DNA of 24,331 nt from assembly GCA_003427395.1 (NCBI GenBank), contig BFEA01000246.1, forward strand, positions 832,295-856,625. Reading direction: 5' to 3'. Shown one piece after another: positions 16,462-24,331 of the stretch. The notes beneath the pieces are model-generated. The model saw nothing but the letters and a program-made list of their open reading frames with translations, did not search any database and was not told the DNA's origin. The DNA is from Chara braunii (Eukaryota; Streptophyta; Charophyceae; Charales; Characeae). How positions within the stretch are numbered: position 1 is the stretch's first letter; every line of letters begins with the position of its first letter. The translations under genes and the position numbers were made by a program.

Positions 16462-18031
16462 ATACTTCTTTCCATTATAATAATCAATGGGAAAAAAAAG
16501 GAGGCGGCGAGTTCCTCACAAACAAACTGGAAAGACTCGAGAGTAAAGACCATGTGCTACTGGGACCATTACCCAGCTTCGGTTGTGTGGGACTAGCCCA
16601 CAACAAGAGGGAAACAGCCACGTGGCGCCCTACCCCACAACAGTCAGGGGACCTCCCTGTCTCAATTGAAAAACAATCACACCAAAAGGAAAAAGGAAAG
16701 CACAAAAGAACACCCAAAAAGGAAATAAGAGAGGAATCCACGGTAAAAATCTCATTTGATGGATTGGGACTCTGTGTCCCACTTTGCTTCTGCCTCCTAC
16801 TGCGGATCCCAACCGAGTGCCCTGGGGCCTTGTCCCATTAGCATTGAGTTTTCAACCACGTGTGGCATGTGGAACACAGCCCTGCCTCCGATCTGTTGGG
16901 GCGAGGTCCCACTAGCAACGGGATAGGATAGAAACGAGTTTGTGGGGCAGTTGAGTGACCCAAATCCTGCCATGCAGTACTCGTGATCCCACGGTCAGTA
17001 CTTTACATGTATAACCTGAAAAAGTAAGGAGATCTTTGTTCCCCTACTCCTCTTCAACACTGGGCATGCCCGTGCAAAGAAAGCTTCCCGCCAGAATCTT
17101 TTCAATCAGTTGGGGGTGTGGCCAACCCCAAACGAGGTTGGGGTCGGCCTTAGCCCACTGGATAGAAGATTTTCAGCATTTTACTTGCTGTTGTGCAATT
17201 ATCTCATTGGGTGGAACCCTCCTTCAATCACGGAGTATAGGGAGGGTGTCAGGATCACTGCTGACAGAAGTCGATTTTATTCCAAAAAAATATGGCGGTT
17301 ACTTTGTTCACTGTTTTTGCAACCACCACCATCAGATCATTTGTGATCTGATGGCTGGGAAGCACTCTGCCGTGATTTCCGGTGGGAGGTCTCTGTTTCT
17401 TTTCTTTTTGGCCTTTTGCCTGTTTTCTCAGCCCAGAAATTCGTAATGAACGTGTCTGGCCGCTGCCACTCAGTGTCACACTGGATCGGCCACACTCCTA
17501 TTCGACCACTAATGCAACCTCGCCCTTGGAAATCCATAGCTCGAGAGATATTCAGCACGAGCCTGTTAGATTTGATGTATTATAATTCATTTTCCAGATT
17601 TTTTGTTCCCTTGAAATCCATTTTTTCGTATGCTTTGACCGGTTTGGTTTGGGTGGGGAATGCAATTTCCGTGGACCTTGCTGAACCCTGTGCCTTTTTT
17701 TTTTCCCCCCTTTTTGCTGTTGAGCCATCATTACCTCCTCGTGGGAGGACAGTCTGACAGAGAGTATTGATGATGTCTTTGGCCCTGTAGTCTCAGACTG
17801 GTTTCCTTTATTTGGGCGGTGAATGTACTGAGCCAGGAATACTTTTCACTTTCGTTCCACCTCATACTGAAATCCCAGTCTCAAAGTGTATGGAGAGTTT
17901 CACGCAGGGATATTTTGCTTCTCCTTTTCACCTTTTGGAAAATATGGTAAGAACCTTTCAGCAGCCTTGTTCCTCCTTTTTCGCATTTGTTTTGAATTTT
18001 CAATTCACAATAACTGTGTCACACCATTGAG
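16462..18031. other. gene-free stretch between SINE and MITE
   Basis: Short open frames (for example plus 17036-17446) lack recognisable motifs and are interrupted in neighbouring frames. The segment contains GCCCTGGGGCCTTGTCCCAT at about 16819 and GAGGTCCCACTAGC near 16906. These belong to the TAGTGGGACAAGGCC terminal-motif family discussed in the findings, so much of this stretch may be the interior of an old DNA element that ends near 18623. Confidence 0.45.
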
Positions 18032-18737
18032 TTAGGGTCTCGTTAGACACTCCTAAAAGTGCCTGTTTTTGTGTCTTGGTTGCACGCAATCCTAAATCCA
18101 ATTTTGAGATCGAAAATGTGAAAACGGCGTTAGGACAAGTCCTAAAGGATTTAGGATTCCGCAGGCAAAATCGTCCTAAATTTTCCAGTAGCCCCCGACC
18201 TACTGAAAAATTTAGGATTCCCGCGTTTCACGGACTCGTTGCGTCGCGCGCATGGCACCGTCGACACGGACTTGCTGCTGCAGAAGCGGTCCGTCGGGTC
18301 AGTGGTCGGACATCAAAGGTTTTCTGTGGGTCGACGCGGGCAACGGCCACGAACTGTAGCCGTTGGCCGGGACTGGACGGACATTGGCAGGAATGGATGG
18401 ACATTGGCGACACGGCTGCGTATACGCATATGAAAACCGGCCTCGGGAGACCTTTTAGGACGAATCCTAAAAGATGATTTTTGGGATTGCGTGTAACGAC
18501 GCCGCACGAAATCTTAAAAACCCTTTTGGACTCGTCCTGAAAATTTTAGGATTCTTTTAGGAGTGTCTAACGAGACCCTTAGCTTAACTCTACGGTGGCT
18601 ACCATTAGTGGGACAAGGCCAGGGCTTTTTTTTTTTTTTTTTTGAATTTGTAATTCACAATAACTGTGTCACACCATTCAGCTAGCTCAACTCTACAGTG
18701 CCGTTAGTGGGATAAGGCCCCAGGGGCCTTGTTCCAC
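17985..18737 (-). repeat. duplicated target repeat, one copy interrupted by the MITE
   Basis: Copy one lies at about 17985-18034 plus 18579-18623, and copy two at 18656-18737. Both contain CAATAACTGTGTCACACCATT or its TTCACAATAACTGTG part, then GAG or CAG, then CAACTCTAC or TAACTCTAC, then TTAGTGGGA and AAGGCC. A poly-T run (18628-18648) separates the copies. Both end in the TAGTGGGACAAGGCC motif. At 18706-18737 two such ends meet head to head and form an imperfect palindrome. Confidence 0.85.
18035..18578. mobile_element. PIF/Harbinger-like MITE, 544 bp
   Basis: The left end begins GGGTCTCGTTAGACACTCCT and the right end is its exact reverse complement; the terminal inverted repeats match perfectly over 24 bases (18035-18058 and 18555-18578). 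TTA flanks both sides (18032-18034 and 18579-18581). A 3-bp TTA or TAA duplication is the known signature of PIF/Harbinger elements. There is no coding region. Subterminal DNA holds about ten copies of TCCTAAA or its complement. A paralogue of the target at 18640-18737 lacks the element and carries a single CTA there, which confirms the insertion. Confidence 0.9.
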
Positions 18738-18820
18738 TATCAAAGTATTCTACGATGTGTGACAACATTTTTTCGTTTTTTAATGGTCTTTAAGTGGTTT
18801 TAAAATGAATCAAACTAAAT

Positions 18821-19217
18821 GATTTTTTTTTTTTTTTTTTTTTGAGAAGTTATCGCTTTATATTTCAAAACAAAAGTGGTCAAGGCCGGGGACCTCACAA
18901 TTCTACCTGGTATTGCCAAGGAAAAGAACCTGCTGGAAACCAGGTCCAGCGTCCCAAGACCTCTCAGCCTCAAAAGGAAGAAAAACTCCTTTAAATAGCC
19001 TTGAAGCACAGAAAAGGTGGTTGAACTAATCATAGCATAAGCTCTCCACTCCTTCAACCTATGGTGTAATATCCTTGCTGCAGAGGAAAACGCCGGCATG
19101 TTTCTAGGATCGAAACACTATTGGCGAGGAACTACGAACTCTAATCTGCAAATCTCGAAAATGCACAGGGCAATTCACGAAAGTTATACAGTTTAACTCT
19201 AAAATTATTTCCGAGGG
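18821..19217 (-). mobile_element. candidate 5'-truncated retroposon with 10-bp target duplication
   Basis: On the minus strand the segment ends ATATAAAGCGATAACTTCTC followed by a run of about 20 A (poly-T at 18823-18843 on plus). CAAACTAAAT occurs at 18811-18820, immediately left, and again at 19218-19227. If that is the target duplication, the insertion is 397 bp. A minus-strand open frame of 94 codons covers much of it but shows no known domain, so this may be a LINE 3' region. The short duplication in AT-rich DNA could be chance. Confidence 0.55.
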
Positions 19218-19227
19218 CAAACTAAAT

Positions 19228-19587
19228 TCTCAGATACAATTCAATTCTAAATTTTTTAGCGTATTAATATTGTCAGGAGAACATTGGTGATTAAAAACAG
19301 CCAAAAAATCTAGTAACTCCGAGATACTCAGTTGCCTAAATCGGCAGTGTTACTTCTCCCTAGGAACCAAAGAACGGGAAAACCCTAAAGACTAGAACTA
19401 GCCTATAGGCTTAATAACTGGTAACTAAAAGGAAGAATAAGCATTAGGGTTACCCTCTTATCATCGCTGTCCAAAACACTGTAAAGAGCCTTTGTTGCCT
19501 AGACGGGTTCAGTAGGTTCATTCGGACGAGTAAAAAAAAGATGAATGAACTGTGTCGAGGAATAGTCGAAATGCATGTGCAGTATAA
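19228..19587. other. gene-free stretch
   Basis: AT-rich sequence without a coding frame or recognisable repeat. It holds two isolated telobox-like words (AACCCTAAA near 19382 and TTAGGGTT near 19444), which are too few to mean anything. Confidence 0.5.
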
Positions 19588-19745
19588 GGGGCTCATTAGA
19601 CACTCCTCAGGCGCTTAAATCCCCCGAGGAAAATTTCGTTCCACCTATCATCGATTCATCGGGGATGAAAACCAAAAACAAATGTGAAAATATTTCCTTG
19701 GGGAGTCATTTGGTGGCATCCCCCATTTTGTGGTATCCCCCAAGG

Positions 19746-19859
19746 GACCTCCTGAGGTCTCTTGGAGGTTAAGGATCCGTGATAATCGGAGTTATTGGGT
19801 TGCATTTCCCACGAGACCTCCTGAGGTCCCTTGGCGGTCAAGGATCCGCGATAATCGGA
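19746..19859 (+). repeat. diverged direct repeat inside the Harbinger-like element
   Basis: Copies 19746-19790 and 19815-19859 share GACCTCCTGAGGTC, CTTGG, AAGGATCCG and GATAATCGGAG. They are offset by 69 bases. Confidence 0.88.
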
Positions 19860-20638
19860 GCGGCGAGGGAACCTGTCGTTGGCATGAATTTTTTGTCGGT
19901 TGGTCCAAGTTCCTACCGGGAAGCGCACAGACATCTTGGGTCTTCAACGTTCGGCTTCTAGGAACCTTACGCCAACGGTAACCATTGGTGGCCGGCCGGC
20001 CCCCGCGGACGTCGTCGACCAGTGTTCTCCATCGCAGTGTGTGCCGCCAAAAACAGAAAGAGGTCGAACGGTCGGCAAATTTGAATACTTCAGCCGACCC
20101 CACTTGCTCCGATCGTCCACTGTATTCCGCGACGAAAAATGTTACAAGTCGTTTATCCCATGCCGCGGTCTGCCGTTTGCAGCCCTCTTCGTCGCCGTTT
20201 GCTAGAGGTGTACCTTCATCGTCTAGCTACTGCCCTTCCCCACTTGCCTTTCATGACCGACGTCTTTCGAAGGTTGCCGCTGCTGCTCCTGGTCATCCTT
20301 TTGCTGTCCTTGTCGTCTTCTTCCATGTCTGCATCCTCGGCAGGGTGCCTGGACGTACACGTAAGAGGTGGTCTGCGAAGAATGACGTTGACATGGACGG
20401 GCGGCAGGCGAAGAGCAGGTCTTCAGTGGACCACTCCAGAAGCCACCGCGCAGGCCACGTCCCGGCTCGTAGTGCAAGGGCGTACGACCCGTTTGAGTGC
20501 GTGTGTCGTATGTTGTCCTCTACCGTCTTCTCCCTTCATCATCGCCGTTCGCTGAACCTTCACCGTCGTCATAGAATTACGGGCCTATCGTACGTGTTGT
20601 TGATGGCCGACCTTCATTGAAGGTTGCCACTGCTGCTC

Positions 20639-21226
20639 CTAGTCACAATTTTGCTTGTCGTGGTCCTCCTGTTCCACATATGCTTCCTCTATCGTTGATG
20701 GCCGACCTCTATCAAAGGCCTCCAGCAGAGAAGACGAGAGATCGACAACGACTGCAGTCGACATCGACATCGGCAGCGCATCCCGCGGGCGTTCGTCCAC
20801 ACTGAATGCAATCGCCACCGACCGGGAGATACATGGCGACATACGCAGCTTCTCCCAGAAGTACTCCTTCGCCACATCATCGCATTGCCTGAGATCCTCC
20901 CACGCCCTCCACGTCCTCCTTTTCATCCACCACCTCGGCGTCGCTCGTGGAAGAACATTGCAACCCATGGTGCAACAAACCTGAACTGCAGCCTCGGTGA
21001 TGGCCACGGTATCCAGCCCTTCAACTGGGACTTGATGAAGCGTTTTCCTCCTCCGTGCACGGATCTGCTCTCTCATTCTGCCCAATGCCCTCTCCTGCTG
21101 ACAACGAAAGAGCACAGCTGTCACAGCCGCCGCCACGGCCGTCTTCTCGACTGTTGTCAACTTTGCACGTTCGTCGTCACTGTCGCCATCCATCTGCACG
21201 TGCGTTGCAATGCTCATGAACCACAA
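20639..21226 (-). pseudogene. Harbinger-type transposase N-terminal remnant
   Basis: The minus-strand frame of 195 codons (its first Met is at 21226) contains WWMKRRT, WEDLRQCDD and WEKLRMS at about residues 102-134 (20920-20824). A tryptophan-rich block, then a WEDLR-like block and an RMS motif upstream of the DDE domain, is the layout I expect for the N-terminal half of plant Harbinger-type (DDE superfamily 4) transposases. After RMS the similarity fades, and the frame ends at 20639 without the catalytic acidic residues. The rest of the element toward 19588 gives no DDE motif in any frame I read. The frame is therefore a relic or a truncated binding-domain protein. Its location inside related TIRs supports the call. 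Confidence 0.55.
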
Positions 21227-22466
21227 AAATACAACAGCCTACCAACTCCCCACGACCACGGTAACCTCAGCGCCAAGTCCCCGACGACGTTCCCTGCGTG
21301 TGCTCGACTCAACACATAGGCGTGGTGGCATGCAGAGGCGATGGTGATGGACCTTCGTGGGGTGCTCACAAATTCGTGACGACGTACGAGGACTCCACTG
21401 CGCCGCTGCAAATGCCCGTTTCCACCATCGCAGATATGGACGCCACCTGCCCCGCGTCGCCATCGTGACGTTCAGCACCCAATTTGAAATTTGATTTTCG
21501 AACAGGGAGGTCCATTGCTTTTTAAGGTTTTTTTTTTTTTTTTCCGGTCGCCGCGCCGTTCAAAATATCCCACCTTCGGCAGCTGGACCACACTGTAGCA
21601 AGACGGACATGACCCAATGGACCAAGGGATTGTCCCCCCCACGGCTGACTATAATATTATGAAAATGACCGCCGGCGGCTGAAAGGAATCATCCTTGGGC
21701 GACCACCCCAAGGATAGGTGGAACGATGGCGGCAATTTCCTTCAAACCCCCCAAGGAAACTTCCTTTGGCCCCGAGGACGCCCCAAGGAGTGATTTTTTT
21801 TATTTATTTATTAAAACACCCCCACTGGTGATAGTGGTGCTGATAAGAGCAGACACCGCTACCACCCTGAGGAGTGTCTAACGAGCCCCTTATCCTGACG
21901 TTGCCAGCCCCTATGTCTCGACTGCAATAAAACCGCCATGTCTGACGGAACGATAGTAACTGGCCACAATTATTATTTTTTGGTAGTATGTCAACGCGTA
22001 AACAGTAACACGCGAAGTCTCGAAAACGCCCCCCCCCCCTCCAACAATCTGGAAATCCAGACCAATGGCAATGTTCAATATCAATAAAAAATTCCATTAC
22101 TGGCCACCACTGTATACTGCATCAGGTGGGCCCGTAGATGCAAAATGAGATGTGCGATTCGTGTGTGCCACCCCCAGCCGCACGTGATCCAAAACGTCAA
22201 CGACGAACTTGAAGTAGAACACCTCACTAGTGGGACGAGGCCCCAGGGCATTTTTCTCTTCTCTTTTTCTTTTTCTTTTTCTTTTTCTTTTCTTTTTTTT
22301 TCTTTCTTTTTTCCGTTGTTTCAGTTGAGAAACAGTGTGTGGCGGCCGTTTCTTTTTAAAAAAACATATAAAGAATCCTTTTTTTTATTTTCAGAAATGC
22401 AAAGAAAACAAGGCCAACGCTATGCATCCACACTTCCACCAACCCGATACATCTGCATGTGACCTT

Positions 22467-22526
22467 CCCGCCGGCCTGTTTGCAGTCCCGCCGGCCTGTT
22501 TGCAGTCCCGCCGGCCTGTTTGCAGT
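22467..22526 (+). repeat. three perfect 20-bp tandem units
   Basis: CCCGCCGGCCTGTTTGCAGT is repeated three times without mismatch (22467-22486, 22487-22506, 22507-22526). Units are head to tail with no spacers, so this is a minisatellite and not a CRISPR array. Confidence 0.97.
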
Positions 22527-22574
22527 CTTCCACGGAAATCTCAATATTCTCAATTTCTGCAAAAAAAATAGCAA

Positions 22575-22634
22575 GGCGCGAAGCTTCAAAAACAACCCCC
22601 CCCAAAAAAAAACATAGTCTTGAAGCTTCGCGCC
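22575..22634. repeat. perfect 15-bp inverted repeat with 30-base loop
   Basis: GGCGCGAAGCTTCAA (22575-22589) is matched by its exact reverse complement at 22620-22634. The loop contains a run of eight C and a run of nine A. Function unknown. Confidence 0.9.
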
Positions 22635-22999
22635 AACGCAAAGTGGCCAACTAAATGGCCAACAAATGATTAAGAAAAAAATTCTACTGGCCGACAGGAA
22701 GCTGCATCCACGAAAACAAAGACAATCCACACTAGCAGTGGATACACAAAATGATCAACGACTCATGCATATCACAGACGGCGGCATGTGGTCGAAAACG
22801 GCGGAGCACAAGCGTAAATCGGATGTAGTGGGACAAGGCCCCTGGTGCAAATTAGGGCACACTCACACCACCACGTATTTTCGCAAAATCGCAAAATTTA
22901 CGTAGTTTTTCAGGTCACAAGAGGCACGTATTTTGCATGTTCACACAAAAGGGCACGTAAATGTCAGCGGCCTGGACAGTTGCGGGCGTACATATTGGG

Positions 23000-23081
23000 T
23001 CTGGCTGCAGTACTCTCGAAATGTGCAAAACGAGAGTGAATCTGGCTGCACTACTCTCGAAATGTGCAAAATGAGAGTGAA
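23000..23081 (+). repeat. 41-bp tandem duplication containing a hairpin
   Basis: Units 23000-23040 and 23041-23081 start TCTGGCTGCA and contain ACTCTCGAAATGTGCAAAA followed by GAGAGTGAA. CTCTCG and CGAGAG within each unit can pair. Confidence 0.93.
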
Positions 23082-23159
23082 TCTTCCGCTAGAACATGGA
23101 TAGATACACCGCCATGATTTTTGTCTCTTGTGCATGTCCAGAGTAGTGGAGCGAGGCCC

Positions 23160-23193
23160 ATTTTGCGGGGACCTCCAGAGGTCCCCGCAAAAT
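23160..23193. repeat. 34-base near-perfect palindrome
   Basis: ATTTTGCGGGGACCTC (16 bases) is followed by CA and then the exact reverse complement GAGGTCCCCGCAAAAT. It is preceded by TAGTGGAGCGAGGCCC, a variant of the window's recurring terminal motif. Confidence 0.95.
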
Positions 23194-23431
23194 CATATTT
23201 ATTTTTCCTTTACTGCTTTCCGGAAGCAAAAAAAAATAAAATTAAAGTGCATTGTGCTGTTTGACTGCACACAACATATTTTCGCATCTGAGGCCAGGTG
23301 GCAACCCTGTCCTTTCTGCTTTGGGCAAAAAATGGGTGAGCAGTGTGACCCGCAGGTGCCATATAAACGCAAATTCACATACGTAAAATTTGCAGAAGTA
23401 CGTGCTAGTGTGAGCATGCCCTTAGACAGCA

Positions 23432-23846
23432 ATCCAGCGGCCTAACTCAGTTGGTAAGGCACGCAAGTGGCATTCAGGAGGTCGTGGGTTCGATCCCCAT
23501 TGGCCTCATGTACCTTCCTGGGCATGCTTGGGGCCCGCCACCTAGAGATAGGCCACTGGATCCCCCGATCGGCATTGAGCAGAGTTTGCTGATGTTCGTA
23601 GGGGAGGGGACCTGAGGGGAGGCACAGGGATTGGTCCTGTTGGCATGGTTCCTGATGCTACCGGCTGTCCCCTAGCCGGTATCGCCCACCTGCAGGTCGG
23701 GAGCAGCCCCCGCATGTCCTCTCATGAACAAGGCTCTGGCTGCTACGGGGTTCCCCGTATGCCTACAATTACAAGTAGTGGTAGGTAGGTAGTGTGAGGT
23801 GAAATTGAGAGAAGAACATAGCTTTAACAAAAAAAATAAAAATAAA
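23432..23846 (+). mobile_element. tRNA-derived SINE, full copy with 10-bp target duplication
   Basis: TTAGACAGCA occurs at 23422-23431 and again at 23847-23856, flanking the element directly. The head has an A-box-like TAACTCAGTTGG (23443-23454) and a perfect B-box GGTTCGATCCC (23487-23497), spaced as in a tRNA gene. The tRNA type cannot be decided because the anticodon arm is degenerate. The body contains ACCTAGAGATAGGCC and CGCCCACCTGCAGGT, the hairpin TACGGGGTTCCCCGTA (23744-23759), and an A-rich tail ending AAAATAAAAATAAA. The clean target duplication suggests a fairly recent insertion. It can be transcribed in principle from its internal promoter. Confidence 0.9.
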
Positions 23847-23978
23847 TTAGACAGCACTGTGGCAATCATTCACCTTCATATGGCTTTGGAGCAACGCAAA
23901 GCTGTCTTCTTGCACTTCGTTTTGTTGCGTGGAGTTCAAAACCCGACGCTTGGCGTTGCATAATACTAGTACTGAAGG

Positions 23979-24121
23979 CCCACTAGCAGAGAGGATTGGA
24001 TTGAACAGCTGAACCAGGACGGGTGGGTTTGTGGAGAGCTGCAGAAAATCGCGATTGCTATGCTTTCCTGCAGAGCCCATCCACATTTGGGTGTCTAATC
24101 CAATCCGCTTTGCTAGTGGGA
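23979..24121. mobile_element. small inverted-repeat element, about 143 bp
   Basis: The left end reads CCCACTAGCAGAGAGGATTG and the right end is the reverse complement of TCCCACTAGCAAAGCGGATT. The inverted repeat extends about 25 bases (to GGATTGGATT). The ends carry the same TAGTGGG core seen elsewhere in the window. A target duplication is not evident. No coding content. Confidence 0.55.
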
Positions 24122-24229
24122 CCTCGGCCTATACAGCAGCAGTACATCCCTTCAGCCGTCCTCTCCTACGTCTCTGCTCAAAACCCATCCACATTTGGGT
24201 GCCTAATCCAGTCCGTTTTGCTAGTGGGA
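24076..24229 (+). repeat. direct duplication of the element's right end
   Basis: The 46-base segments 24076-24121 and 24184-24229 share CCCATCCACATTTGGGTG, CTAATCCA and TTGCTAGTGGGA with few mismatches. The second copy may be the end of another element of the same kind. Confidence 0.9.
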
Positions 24230-24308
24230 TGCTCGACTCGTGGTTAACGGGTGGTGCCATTTTCGGTGAATTTTTCACTGAAACTGCCATATTTCCCTGA
24301 ATTTCTGC

Positions 24309-24331
24309 TTTTTTTTTTTTTTTTTTTTTTT
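24309..24331. repeat. poly-T run at the window end
   Basis: At least 23 T up to the last base. It may be the poly-A tail of a minus-strand retroposon that continues beyond the window. Confidence 0.7.

Larger units (their letters stand above)
19588..21889. mobile_element. 2.3-kb PIF/Harbinger-like transposon relic
   Basis: The left end starts GGGGCTCATTAGACACTCCT and the right end (21866-21889) is its reverse complement with one mismatch over 24 bases. The first 20 bases match the 18035-18578 MITE at about 18 positions, so the termini are related. The flanks are TAA (19585-19587) and TTA (21890-21892). These differ at the middle base, so a strict target duplication is not intact, or it has mutated. 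The interior carries a minus-strand transposase-like remnant (20639-21226), internal direct repeats at 19746-19859, and three diverged copies of a GATGGCCGACCT-type block near 20250, 20600 and 20695. Subterminal TCGTTCCACCTATC occurs near both ends in inverted orientation. The catalytic DDE region is not recognisable. Confidence 0.75.
21890..22854. other. gene-free stretch with simple repeats
   Basis: Contains a C-run near 22030, the motif CTAGTGGGACGAGGCCCCAG near 22230, a (TTTTC)n tract (about 22255-22313), a 20-bp tandem repeat and a 15-bp hairpin, the last two listed separately. No protein-coding or RNA gene is visible. TAGTGGGACAAGGCCCC recurs near 22827, just before the next mobile element. 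Confidence 0.5.
22855..23421. mobile_element. second TTA-flanked MITE, 567 bp
   Basis: The left end begins GGGCACACTCACACCACCAC and the right end is the imperfect reverse complement, read as GGGCATGCTCACACTAGCAC. Similarity continues inward with a CGTA and AAAATTTACGTA block. TTA flanks both sides (22852-22854 and 23422-23424). That fits a PIF/Harbinger-like element of a family different from the one at 18035. No coding region. The interior holds a 41-bp tandem duplication and a 34-bp palindrome. Confidence 0.75.

Noticed and set aside
17036-17446. 136-codon frame
   Set aside because: It begins with a non-ATG codon, has no motif, and lies in what looks like old mobile-element DNA.
19379-19451. 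Telomere-like words (AACCCTAAA and TTAGGGTT)
   Set aside because: Only two isolated single copies in opposite orientation, so there is no interstitial telomere array.
22467-22526. Possible CRISPR-like repeat array
   Set aside because: The three 20-bp units are contiguous with no spacers, and the context is eukaryotic, so it is a minisatellite.
23434-23505. Functional tRNA gene
   Set aside because: A and B boxes are good, but acceptor pairing and the anticodon arm are degenerate, and the sequence continues into a SINE body with an A tail and a target duplication.

Overview
The window looks like repeat-rich nuclear DNA from a green-lineage eukaryote, possibly a charophyte alga or another early-diverging plant. 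The reasons are one long intron-flanked proline-rich reading frame with many G-box (CACGTG) sites, a Penelope-like reverse transcriptase relic, a tRNA-headed SINE, PIF/Harbinger-like and hAT-like DNA elements, and many microsatellites. The organism call is inference. There are no bacterial operons, rRNA genes or convincing functional tRNA genes, and 655 bases (12465-13119) are an assembly gap.

Layout. 1-2865: a (TG)n tract, then a decayed reverse transcriptase whose catalytic segment is tandemly duplicated. 2866-4889: gene-free sequence with short degenerate repeats. 4890-7357: a large foldback region made of two inverted repeats. A 719-bp hAT-like element sits in the loop of the second one, with an 8-bp target duplication. 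7358-8320: gene-free 3' flank or intron. 8323-11343 (minus): an open reading frame of about 1006 codons for a Pro/Gly/His/Tyr-rich, probably disordered protein; a perfect GTAAGT donor overlaps its stop, so it is probably one exon of a longer gene. 11344-12000: its likely promoter, with G-boxes, an 18-bp G-box palindrome and a 25-bp tandem repeat. 12381-13158: microsatellites around the gap.

14368-15989 is a 1.6-kb minus-strand retroposed insertion defined by a perfect 15-bp target duplication. 16049-16461 is a minus-strand SINE that itself received a 35-bp poly-A micro-insertion with its own 15-bp target duplication. 18035-18578 is a MITE with perfect 24-bp terminal inverted repeats and a TTA duplication; a nearby paralogue shows its empty site. 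18821-19217 is a candidate 5'-truncated retroposon. 19588-21889 is a 2.3-kb element whose termini resemble those of the MITE and which holds a relic of a Harbinger-type transposase. 22855-23421 is another TTA-flanked element, and a full SINE (23432-23846) with a 10-bp target duplication inserted exactly at its right junction. The window ends in a small inverted-repeat element and poly-T.

In biological terms this is one candidate host gene in a layered record of transposition. The most informative parts are the Harbinger-like element and MITE pair, the nested retropositions with intact target duplications, the hAT-like insertion at a palindrome centre, and a CACGTG cluster that runs from the promoter through the proline-rich exon in all three codon phases.
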